Positions 7,813-13,656 of a stretch of 18,758 bases of DNA are shown in pieces (positions within the stretch are counted from its first letter, which is position 1; the number at the start of each line of letters is the position of its first letter). A model generated the notes under the pieces. The model had not been told where the DNA came from, made no database searches, and saw only the letters and a list, made by a program, of their open reading frames with translations. The stretch is from WHSM01 sp050701635. GTDB lineage: Bacteria; Actinomycetota; Actinomycetes; Mycobacteriales; Micromonosporaceae. The stretch lies in NCBI GenBank assembly GCA_050701635.1, contig JBOGDF010000068.1, positions 1 through 18,758 of the forward strand, written 5' to 3'. A program made the position numbers and the translations under genes.

Positions 7813-8608
7813 CTTGGATCACCAGCCGGCGTACCGCCCGGTGCTGCACCAGCCGGCACAGCGCCAGCCCGGCCACCGCCCAGCCGGCCTGCACCGTCAG
7901 GATCCGGAGCTGACCGGCGGCGCCGCCGTACTCCACGAAGATGTCCAGCGGCGCCTGCAGCATGGACGGGAACGGAGTCGCCAGCCACAGCAGCGGCTGC
8001 GCCCAGTCGGGCAGGAACCGGATCGGGAACACCAGCCCGGACAGCACCGTCGACCCGAGCAGCCAGCCGCTGCGTACGCCGCGCGGATCCAGCAGCCAGA
8101 ACGCCGTCAGGTTGGTCAGGTAGCGGAACGCGAAGCAGACCACCACGGCCAGCACGATGCTCGCCACGAACAGCGGGTAGCTGGCGAACCGGCGTGGGGC
8201 GTACATGTCGAAGGCGAGCGCGGCGACCAGCAGCGGCACCGCGAACCGGGTGATCATCGCGTGGCCGGCCCGCCCGAGATCGGCGGCCAGGTACGCCGTC
8301 ACCGGATCCACCGGGCGCAGCAGGTCGGCGGTGACCGCACCGGTGCGTACCCGGTCGGCGAGCTCGAAGTCGCCCCAGATCCCCACCACGCCGATCAGCC
8401 CCTGGCCCAGCCAGACGTAGCTGACCAGCATCGACGCGTCGTACCCGGCGGCGACGCCACCCGCGCCGGCGGCGACCGCGACCAGCACGTACGTACGCAG
8501 GAACCCGAAGACCGTGTTCGTGAAGGTGGCCGCCAGCGTGGCCTGCCGGTACGCCGACCAGCGGCGGAACCCGGCGCCGGTGAGCGCCAGAAACGTACGC
8601 GCAGACAC
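7805..8608 (-). CDS. ABC-2 family permease (COG4587-like)
   Basis: A 267-aa membrane protein with about six predicted transmembrane stretches (for example VLVAVAAGAGGVAAG, LFVASIVLAVVVCFAFRY, LLGSTVLSGLVFPI). A conserved cytoplasmic segment, GDFELADRVRTGAVTADLLRPVDP, resembles the I-x-G-x(2)-LLRP pattern of this permease family; the sister permease carries the parallel VRTGLLDAVLMRPLR. The pairing of the two with an adjacent ATPase supports a complete three-part exporter. The likely start is GTG at 8608, one nucleotide after the TAG stop of the 65-aa gene, with no clear Shine-Dalgarno sequence, so reinitiation is likely. Later starts cannot be excluded. Confidence 0.9.
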   Translation of the reverse strand: MSARTFLALTGAGFRRWSAYRQATLAATFTNTVFGFLRTYVLVAVAAGAGGVAAGYDASMLVSYVWLGQGLIGVVGIWGDFELADRVRTGAVTADLLRPVDPVTAYLAADLGRAGHAMITRFAVPLLVAALAFDMYAPRRFASYPLFVASIVLAVVVCFAFRYLTNLTAFWLLDPRGVRSGWLLGSTVLSGLVFPIRFLPDWAQPLLWLATPFPSMLQAPLDIFVEYGGAAGQLRILTVQAGWAVAGLALCRLVQHRAVRRLVIQGG

Positions 8609-8609
8609 C

Positions 8610-8807
8610 CTAGTCAGGAGGGAGCAGGGACATGTCGTACTCAGCGCGGTCGTCTTCGAGCAGGGTCACCTTGGCCACGCCCGACTCGGCCAGCTCCCGC
8701 CACTCCTGCCCGAGCCAGGATTCGGCGTCGGACTGGCTGGCGAACACCTCCACCGGCCCGGCGGCCGGTTCACCGTCGGCATCCTCGTAGCGCCACGTCC
8801 ACGGCAT
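8610..8807 (-). CDS. Small conserved actinobacterial protein, 65 aa, first gene of ABC unit
   Basis: A 65-residue acidic soluble protein starting MPWTWRYEDADGEP and ending in YDMSLLPPD. Proteins of this type (MxWTWRYEDADG...) are, from memory, widespread in actinobacteria and annotated as hypothetical. Trp/Tyr-rich at the N-terminus, then a segment that looks alpha/beta (VEVFASQSDAESWLGQEWRELAESGVAKVTLLEDD). The ATG at 8807 is chosen because it is preceded by GAGGGGAG about 8 nt upstream and because the frame above it runs into the divergent cobU promoter region. It lies one nucleotide from the permease start, so it is probably cotranscribed with the ABC genes. There is no evidence that it is part of the transporter. 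Confidence 0.8.
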   Translation of the reverse strand: MPWTWRYEDADGEPAAGPVEVFASQSDAESWLGQEWRELAESGVAKVTLLEDDRAEYDMSLLPPD

Positions 8808-8835
8808 CTGCGTGCTCCCCTCGACCGGTGCAGCC

Positions 8836-8841
8836 ACCCTA
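8836..8841 (-). promoter_or_regulatory. -10 box TAGGGT for the 65-aa protein/ABC unit
   Basis: On the minus strand TAGGGT matches TANNNT and would start transcription near 8829, about 22 nt before the ATG at 8807. It lies within 20 nt of the divergent cobU -10 box, so the two promoters share the 58-bp gap. No clear -35. Confidence 0.4.
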
Positions 8842-8852
8842 ACCGAGGCCGC

Positions 8853-8858
8853 TACGGT
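8853..8858 (+). promoter_or_regulatory. -10 box TACGGT for leaderless cobU
   Basis: TACGGT is followed by 7 nt and then the GTG at 8866, the spacing expected when transcription begins at the start codon. No ribosome-binding site precedes the GTG. The 58-bp divergent gap has no room for a cobalamin riboswitch. Confidence 0.5.
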
Positions 8859-8865
8859 CGTAGGC

Positions 8866-9408
8866 GTGCACACGTTGGTGTTGGGCGGCATCAGGTCCGG
8901 GAAGTCCGCGTACGCCGAGCGGCTGCTCACCGGCGCGACGCGAGTGAGCTACCTCGCCACCGCCGTGGAGCGTCCCGGCGACGCGGAGTGGGCGGCGCGG
9001 CTGGACGCTCATCGGATGCGGCGTCCGGCGGGGTGGCGTACCCGCGAATGCGGCGAGAAACCGCAGCTGCTGCCGCAGCTGGTCGGCGAGGCGGGGGCCG
9101 GCGAGACGCTACTGGTGGACGACCTCGGCGGCTGGGTCACCGCCGTGCTCGACGCCGCCGCATGGCAGGGCGGCGTCGACACCGGCGAGCTGACCGCGGC
9201 GCTGCGCGACAGCCGCGGCGACGTGGTGCTGGTCAGCCCCGAGGTCGGGTTGACGATCGTGCCCGACAACGCGGCGGCCCGGATGTTCGCCGACGCGCTG
9301 GGTACGGTCAACCAGGCCGTCGCGGAGGTCTGCGACCGGGTGGCGCTGGTGGTCGCCGGGCAGCCGCTGTGGATCAAATCCACTCGGGGCTCTAACCTCA
9401 CCCCGTGA
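8866..9408 (+). CDS. cobU: Adenosylcobinamide kinase / adenosylcobinamide-phosphate guanylyltransferase
   Basis: Phosphorylates adenosylcobinamide and then adds GMP to form AdoCbi-GDP, the activated intermediate for nucleotide-loop assembly of cobalamin. The 180-aa protein is of usual length. The P-loop is GGIRSGKS at residues 7-14. His49 in AHRMRRP, followed by W-R-T-R-E, fits the guanylylated-histidine region of the family. LLVDDLGGWVT (about 76-86) and LVSPEVGLTIVPDN (about 124-137) match the conserved CobU pattern, the latter corresponding to the usual V-S-N-E-V-G-xG-IVP with Pro in place of Asn. The GTG at 8866 is chosen over an upstream ATG at 8812 because the protein homology begins here and a leaderless -10 box precedes it. 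The stop overlaps the cobT start (GTGA). Confidence 0.94.
   Translation: MHTLVLGGIRSGKSAYAERLLTGATRVSYLATAVERPGDAEWAARLDAHRMRRPAGWRTRECGEKPQLLPQLVGEAGAGETLLVDDLGGWVTAVLDAAAWQGGVDTGELTAALRDSRGDVVLVSPEVGLTIVPDNAAARMFADALGTVNQAVAEVCDRVALVVAGQPLWIKSTRGSNLTP
9393..9398 (+). promoter_or_regulatory. -10 box TAACCT for internal leaderless start of cobT
   Basis: TAACCT lies inside the 3' end of cobU, 6 nt before the cobT GTG at 9405. With no good Shine-Dalgarno sequence before that GTG, a separate leaderless cobT transcript is plausible. No clear -35; the hexamer could be coincidental because it encodes Ser-Asn-Leu of CobU. Confidence 0.35.
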
Positions 9409-10451
9409 CCCTCGCCGAATCCCTCGACATACCGCTGCCGGACGACGCCGCCCGTACCGGGGTGGCGGAACGGCTCGCCCGGCTCGACCTGCCCGGGGCC
9501 GGGTTCGGCGGGCTCACCGACGCGATCAGCTGGGCGGCGGGCGTCCAGGGCACCGCCAACCCGGCGTCGTTTTCGCAGGTACGCGTGATGCTGCTGGCCG
9601 GCGACCACGCGGGCGGGATCGCCGCCGGCGCCTCCCCCGACGAGTCTTCACGCAGGGCGCGCGCGGAGCTGGCCGGGACCGGTCCGATCGCCCGGCTGGC
9701 CGCGCAGGCGGGCGCCACCCTGGAGCTGGTCGACGCCGGGCTGGCCGGAGAGCCACTGGCCCCCGACAGCACCACCCGGGTACGCGACGGCGCCGCCCCG
9801 ATCGACACCGACGACGCGTGCACCGCCGAGCAGGCGGCGGACGGGTTCGCGCTGGGACGGCGGCTCGCCGACTCGATCGCCGACTCCGGCGTCGACCTGA
9901 TGCTGGTGGCCAGTCTCGGGGCGGGTGCGGAGGTGGCGGCGGCCGCCGCGGCGGCGTACCTGACCGGTGCCGAGCCGCCCGGGCTGCTAGCGCGCGTAAC
10001 CGGTCCGGACGGCCGGATCGACGACGCCGCCTGGATGCGCCGCTGCGCCGCGCTGCGGGACGCGCTGTCCCGGGTACGGCACCGCCCCCACGACCCGCAC
10101 ACCGCGCTCGCCGCGCTCGGCGGGCCGGCGCTGGCGGTGGCCACCGGGCTGGTGCTGGGCGCGGCGGCACGGCGTACCCCCGTGGTGCTCGATGGTCCGG
10201 TGGGGCTGACCGCCGCGCTGCTGGCACGGGACATCGCCGGGCAGGTCAGCCACTGGTGCATGGCGCCCGACACCTCCCGCCACCCGACCTCCAAGATGGT
10301 CGCCAACTGGATCGGGCTGGAGCCGTTCTTCGATCTGCGGCTCGACCTGGGCGAAGGCGCCGCGGCGCTCACCACGCTGCCGGTGCTGCAGTCCGCGCTG
10401 GCGTTGGCGCACACCACCGAGCCCGCGCCGTCGTCGGAGGCGGCGGAGTGA
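9405..10451 (+). CDS. cobT: Nicotinate-nucleotide--dimethylbenzimidazole phosphoribosyltransferase
   Basis: Makes alpha-ribazole phosphate from dimethylbenzimidazole and nicotinate mononucleotide, the lower-ligand branch of cobalamin synthesis. The 348-aa length is usual. Conserved landmarks: ISWAAGVQG near residues 42-50, GDHAGGIAAG in place of the common DHGV motif, LVASLGAGAEVAAAA, LDGPVGLTAALLA, HWCMAPDTSRHP, and near the end DLGEGAAALTTLP with Glu317, which corresponds to the catalytic glutamate of the family. The start is GTG, overlapping the cobU stop as GTGA, and the stop overlaps the cobS GTG. A -10 box at leaderless spacing suggests it may also be transcribed alone. The relaxed DHG-type motif is a variation seen here, not proof of altered function. 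Confidence 0.93.
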   Translation: MTLAESLDIPLPDDAARTGVAERLARLDLPGAGFGGLTDAISWAAGVQGTANPASFSQVRVMLLAGDHAGGIAAGASPDESSRRARAELAGTGPIARLAAQAGATLELVDAGLAGEPLAPDSTTRVRDGAAPIDTDDACTAEQAADGFALGRRLADSIADSGVDLMLVASLGAGAEVAAAAAAAYLTGAEPPGLLARVTGPDGRIDDAAWMRRCAALRDALSRVRHRPHDPHTALAALGGPALAVATGLVLGAAARRTPVVLDGPVGLTAALLARDIAGQVSHWCMAPDTSRHPTSKMVANWIGLEPFFDLRLDLGEGAAALTTLPVLQSALALAHTTEPAPSSEAAE

Positions 10452-11203
10452 TCGACGGGGTACGGCTGGCGCTGACCACGTTCACCGTGGCCCCGATCCG
10501 GGCGGGCGCCGTGGACCGGCGTACCGCGGGGATCGCGATGAGCCTGGCGCCGTTGGTGGGCGCGCTGCTCGGCGCCCTCGCGGCCGGCGTCGCCCTCCTC
10601 CTTACTTTGGTGGGTACGCCGCCGCTGCTGGCCGCCGTCGTTGTGGTCGCCGCCGGGGTGCTCGCCACCAGGGCGCTGCACCTGGACGGGCTCGCCGACA
10701 CCCTCGACGCGCTCGGCTCGTACCGCGGTCCGGAGCGCGCGCGGGAGATCATGAAGCAGCCCGACGTCGGACCGTTCGGGGTGGTCGGGATCGTGCTGGC
10801 GCTGTTCGCGCAGGTGGCCGCGGTGTCCGCGCTGCTCACCCGGCCGCCCCTGGTGGTGCTCGGTGCCCTGGTGCTGGCCGCCGCCACGGCACGGCTCGCG
10901 GTCACGTTCGGGTGCGCGTACGGCGTACCGGCGGCGCGTCCGGAGGGGCTGGGCGCCACGGTCGCCGGTACGGTCCCGTGGCCGGTGCCGGCGGCCTGGC
11001 TGTGGCTGCTGGTGCTCGCCGCCGTGGCGGTGTTCCCGGATCGCCCCTGGCACGGCCCGCTCGCCGTCCTGGCCGGCCTCGCCGCCGGCGGCCTGCTCAC
11101 CTGGCACGCCGTACGCCGCGTCGGCGGCATCACCGGCGACGTCCTCGGCGCCACCCTGGAGCTCACCGCCACGATCACGCTCCTAGCCCTAGCGCTGGGA
11201 TAG
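10448..11203 (+). CDS. cobS: Adenosylcobinamide-GDP ribazoletransferase (cobalamin synthase)
   Basis: Integral membrane enzyme that joins AdoCbi-GDP to alpha-ribazole (phosphate), the last ring-to-tail assembly step. The 251-aa protein has about six hydrophobic segments. The conserved family motifs are visible: RALHLDGLADTLDALG at 75-90 and EIMKQPDVGPFGVVG at 100-114, whose acidic residues bind Mg in the family, plus RLAVTFGCAYGVP and GGITGDVLGATLEL near the end. The start is GTG at 10448, overlapping the cobT stop (GTGA) with GGAGG upstream, so translation is coupled. The stop TAG at 11201-11203 directly abuts the stop of the convergent acetyltransferase. Confidence 0.93.
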   Translation: MIDGVRLALTTFTVAPIRAGAVDRRTAGIAMSLAPLVGALLGALAAGVALLLTLVGTPPLLAAVVVVAAGVLATRALHLDGLADTLDALGSYRGPERAREIMKQPDVGPFGVVGIVLALFAQVAAVSALLTRPPLVVLGALVLAAATARLAVTFGCAYGVPAARPEGLGATVAGTVPWPVPAAWLWLLVLAAVAVFPDRPWHGPLAVLAGLAAGGLLTWHAVRRVGGITGDVLGATLELTATITLLALALG

Positions 11204-11737
11204 CTACGGCGCGACGGGCTTCTCCATCCGGACCAGCGGCACCGGTGCGCCGCCGGTGTCGTCCTCGAGGTGCTCCACCGGGCGGAACCCGTACGCCGCA
11301 TACAGCGGCTGCCCGGCGAGAGTCGACATCAGCGACAGCCGGGTGAAGCCCTCCGCCGCGGCGGCCTGCTCGCACAGCGTCAGGATCAGCCGCCCGATCC
11401 CCCGCCGTACGTGTGCCGGGCTGGTGTACATCGCACGCACCCGTGCCGGCTCATTCGCCGGGTCGAGCAGCTCCGGATCGCGGCCCGGCGTGGTGTTGCC
11501 GCCGTACAGGGTCGCCCGGCGGGACCAGCCGCCGCAGCCGACGACCGCCCCGTCCTCCTCGACCACGAAGTACGTGCCGTCCGCGATCAACTGGTCGTCG
11601 ATGCCCATGATCGCCCGGCTGGACGCGATCTGCGCGGCGCCGAGGAACCCCTTCTGGAGCTCCCCGATCGCCGCGTCCATCAGCTTCGCCAGCGCCGCCG
11701 CGTCATCCGCGGTCGCCAACCGGTACGTGAACCCCAT
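11204..11737 (-). CDS. GNAT family N-acetyltransferase
   Basis: A 177-aa single-domain acetyltransferase using acetyl-CoA. The fold order is typical: YRLATADDAAALAKLMDAAI at 5-24 (beta1-alpha1), FVVEEDGAVVGCGGW at 57-71 (beta2-beta3), VRAMYTSPAHVRRGIGRLIL at 100-119 containing the acetyl-CoA pyrophosphate loop (R-R-G-I-G-R), and PLYAAYGFRPVEH at 144-156. The acceptor substrate is unknown. The ATG at 11737 opens with MGFTYRLATADD, a normal family start; only a weak GAAAG lies directly before it, and GGAG lies further upstream. The gene stands apart from its neighbours: its stop meets the cobS stop head-on, and 60 nt separate it from the membrane-protein gene upstream. Confidence 0.92.
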   Translation of the reverse strand: MGFTYRLATADDAAALAKLMDAAIGELQKGFLGAAQIASSRAIMGIDDQLIADGTYFVVEEDGAVVGCGGWSRRATLYGGNTTPGRDPELLDPANEPARVRAMYTSPAHVRRGIGRLILTLCEQAAAAEGFTRLSLMSTLAGQPLYAAYGFRPVEHLEDDTGGAPVPLVRMEKPVAP

Positions 11738-11797
11738 CTTTCGATGATGCTCCGACCGCTCAGGAGTTGGGGCCGTCGGGCGCTGCGCCGCATGCGT

Positions 11798-13036
11798 TCA
11801 CTCCACATCTGTCCCGTAGATCCGTTTGCCGTTCCCGTCGTACACGTCGACCTGCAGCTGCGAGACGGGGACGCCCTTCGGTGTCACCACCCACCAGACC
11901 TTGACGTCGGGGTCCTCGGACCAGGGTGCGGTCTTCACCGGGTACGACACCCCGTTCACGGTGGCGGTGATCTTCCCGTACGGCCCGACAAGTGTTCCCA
12001 GCCCGAGGCCACGCCCGTCGGCGAGCCGAGACTGGATGGTCCAGCCGCTCAGGCCCGCACCGAATGGCAATTGCTGGGGGCCTTCGGGCGCGAGCTTCTC
12101 CCGCAAGGCACCGGTCTCCGGATCCCGCCGGGCGATCACCGCGCCGACGTACTCGCCCTTGCCGTTGAACGAGACCACGACCTCGCCCTGCTTGGCCAGC
12201 TCGCCGGTACGGATCAGGTCACCGAGCTGCGGCGCCGTCGCGGGGTCGAAGTCACGCTCTGGATCGGTCGGCGGTGGGGTCGGGGTGAAAGGTCGGTCGG
12301 TCTCCAGGAGCGCACCGCGGGCGTCGTACGCCCGGATCTGGAGGTCGTCCACAGAGTCCTCGCGGGCGATCACCTCATCGCCACTCGGCAGGTCGGCCCA
12401 GAACGCGATCACCTTCGGATTACTGCTGAGCCGGCGCATCGAGGCTGGGTACGCGGTGCGCTCGCCCTTCTTGACGTACCCGACCTGGCTGAGGTATTCG
12501 ATCCGCGCGGCGTCGCCGATGTACATGCCATAGCCACGTCCCGTCGACGACCAACTGCGGTACGCCACCCAGTTGCCCCGCTGGGAATCCTTAGAGACGC
12601 CCCTCTGCCCGGGCATCTCGTATTCCGAGTCACGATCCTGAACCACGCCCGTGTCCGGATCCAGCACACCGTTCCTGAGTTCGACCGCGCCCTGGTCGCT
12701 CATCTGGAACCACAACACCAGCTCGGTGCGACCCGTCCCGTCGTACGGGAGGCCGGTACGGATCGGCTCGTCGACGACCCGCCAGCCCGTCTCCGGTTTC
12801 GGCAGCTGGAGACCACCGGACGCGGTCGGGGCCGGGCGCTCGGTGGGGGACTTCAGCAGCAGCACGGGTGCGGCGATCGCCAGCACGGCGAGCACTGCGA
12901 TCCCGGTCAGCACCAGCCCGCGGCGGGTGCGTTGCTGGCCGGCGCGCTGGCGTACCCCCTCGGTAGAGATTTTGAATTCAGGCTGCTCGGCGTGCGCCGT
13001 CAGTGCGGCGCGCAGCTCCTTCATATCGTGGCTCAC
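11798..13036 (-). CDS. Cysteine-free single-pass membrane protein coupled to SigE-type sigma factor
   Basis: A 412-aa protein starting at GTG 13036 (VSHDMKELRAALTAHAEQPEF). A short, positively charged cytoplasmic part (about 1-39, ending QRAGQQRTRR) is followed by one transmembrane helix at about 40-61 and a Pro/Ala linker. The remainder, about 350 residues, is predicted outside the cell and appears beta-rich. I see no cysteine in the whole protein and no HxxxCxxC zinc anti-sigma motif, and the cytoplasmic part is short for a classical anti-sigma domain. The GTG overlaps the sigma stop (GTGA) with GGAGG upstream, so the two are translationally coupled. A role as anti-sigma factor or signal sensor is inferred from context only. 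Starting at Met5 is possible. Codon use looks less GC3-biased than in neighbours. Confidence 0.85.
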   Translation of the reverse strand: MSHDMKELRAALTAHAEQPEFKISTEGVRQRAGQQRTRRGLVLTGIAVLAVLAIAAPVLLLKSPTERPAPTASGGLQLPKPETGWRVVDEPIRTGLPYDGTGRTELVLWFQMSDQGAVELRNGVLDPDTGVVQDRDSEYEMPGQRGVSKDSQRGNWVAYRSWSSTGRGYGMYIGDAARIEYLSQVGYVKKGERTAYPASMRRLSSNPKVIAFWADLPSGDEVIAREDSVDDLQIRAYDARGALLETDRPFTPTPPPTDPERDFDPATAPQLGDLIRTGELAKQGEVVVSFNGKGEYVGAVIARRDPETGALREKLAPEGPQQLPFGAGLSGWTIQSRLADGRGLGLGTLVGPYGKITATVNGVSYPVKTAPWSEDPDVKVWWVVTPKGVPVSQLQVDVYDGNGKRIYGTDVE

Positions 13037-13572
13037 GGCGTTCCCTCCATCGCGATCGCGCTGGTCTGCCCGCCGTCGGCGAGCGTTGGAGAGACGCGCA
13101 GCTTTCTGAGGGCGCGGAACGCGGTGCTCTTCACCGTGCCGATGGAGATCCCGAGCTCGGCGGCGGCCTGTGCCTCGGTCAGGTCGAGGTAGTACCGCAG
13201 CACGATCACCGCGCGTTCCCGCGGCGTCAGCGCCCGCAGCGCGGTCGCCAACGCCTCCCGGTCGGCGGCGTCGGAGGTCAGATCGCCCACCCCTGAGCGA
13301 TCCGGCACCTCCGCCACGCTGTACTCCCGCCAGCGCCGCCGCCACCAGTCGGTGTGCAGATTGATCAACACCTTCCGGGTGTACGCGTACGCGTCGTCGC
13401 TGCGTACCCGCTTCCACGCCCGGTACGTGCGGGCAAGCGCATCCCGGACCATCTCCTCGGCCCGGGAACGATTCCCCGTCAACAGGTACGCCACCCGGCA
13501 CAGCCGATCGGCGTTACCCCGCATGAAATCGGCGAAGTCGTGCCCTGCCGAGCCCTCGCTGTGATCGTCCAT
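13033..13572 (-). CDS. SigE-family (TIGR02983-like) ECF-type RNA polymerase sigma factor
   Basis: A 179-aa sigma factor with region 2 at about 12-80 and region 4 at about 105-158, joined by a short linker. Region 2 shows RVAYLLTGNRSRAEEMVRDALARTYRAWKRV and AYTRKVLINLHTDWWRRR, and region 4 shows LTPRERAVIVLRYYLDLTEAQAAAELGISIGTVKSTAFRALRKLR, wording typical of the actinobacterial SigE family. The ATG at 13572 is chosen: it is preceded by GAAGAGG at suitable spacing and gives the normal family length. A GTG at 13575 is equally possible. A TTG at 13614 would lie upstream of the predicted transcription start. It probably directs transcription of its own operon and of unknown target genes, with the coupled membrane protein controlling it. 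Confidence 0.92.
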   Translation of the reverse strand: MDDHSEGSAGHDFADFMRGNADRLCRVAYLLTGNRSRAEEMVRDALARTYRAWKRVRSDDAYAYTRKVLINLHTDWWRRRWREYSVAEVPDRSGVGDLTSDAADREALATALRALTPRERAVIVLRYYLDLTEAQAAAELGISIGTVKSTAFRALRKLRVSPTLADGGQTSAIAMEGTP

Positions 13573-13604
13573 CACAGCCTCTTCAGCCGTACGTCCTACC
13601 TCCT

Positions 13605-13629
13605 GTACGGCCAAGTGCCAGGGAAGGTT
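13605..13629 (-). promoter_or_regulatory. Candidate ECF-type promoter AACC-N16-CGTA upstream of the sigma gene
   Basis: On the minus strand GACAACC (AACC at 13629-13626) is followed by exactly 16 nt and CGTAC (13609-13605). AACC-type -35 and CGT-type -10 elements at this spacing are the common ECF sigma layout, so this is a good candidate for autoregulation. Transcription would start near 13598, about 26 nt before the ATG. Confidence 0.5.
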
Positions 13630-13635
13630 GTCAGC

Positions 13636-13649
13636 GGGTCGCGCGACCC
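13636..13649. repeat. 14-bp perfect palindrome between gcvT end and sigma promoter
   Basis: GGGTCGCGCGACCC is a perfect dyad located 7 nt beyond the gcvT stop and 6 bp upstream of the predicted sigma AACC element. As RNA it forms GGGTC-GCGC-GACCC, a 5-bp stem with a tetraloop, so it may terminate gcvT transcripts. As DNA it could be an operator for the sigma operon. No U-tract follows. Confidence 0.5.
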
Positions 13650-13656
13650 CGGCAGG

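Noticed and set aside
8808..8865. Cobalamin riboswitch before cobU
   Set aside because: The gap is 58 bp and lacks a B12-box-like sequence.
11779..11789. GGCG-CTG-CGCC hairpin after the sigma/membrane-protein operon
   Set aside because: A 4-bp stem with a 3-nt loop is too weak to call a terminator in DNA this GC-rich.
13573..13614. TTG at 13614 as start of the sigma factor (193 aa)
   Set aside because: It would lie upstream of the predicted promoter's transcription start, and family proteins begin close to the ATG at 13572.
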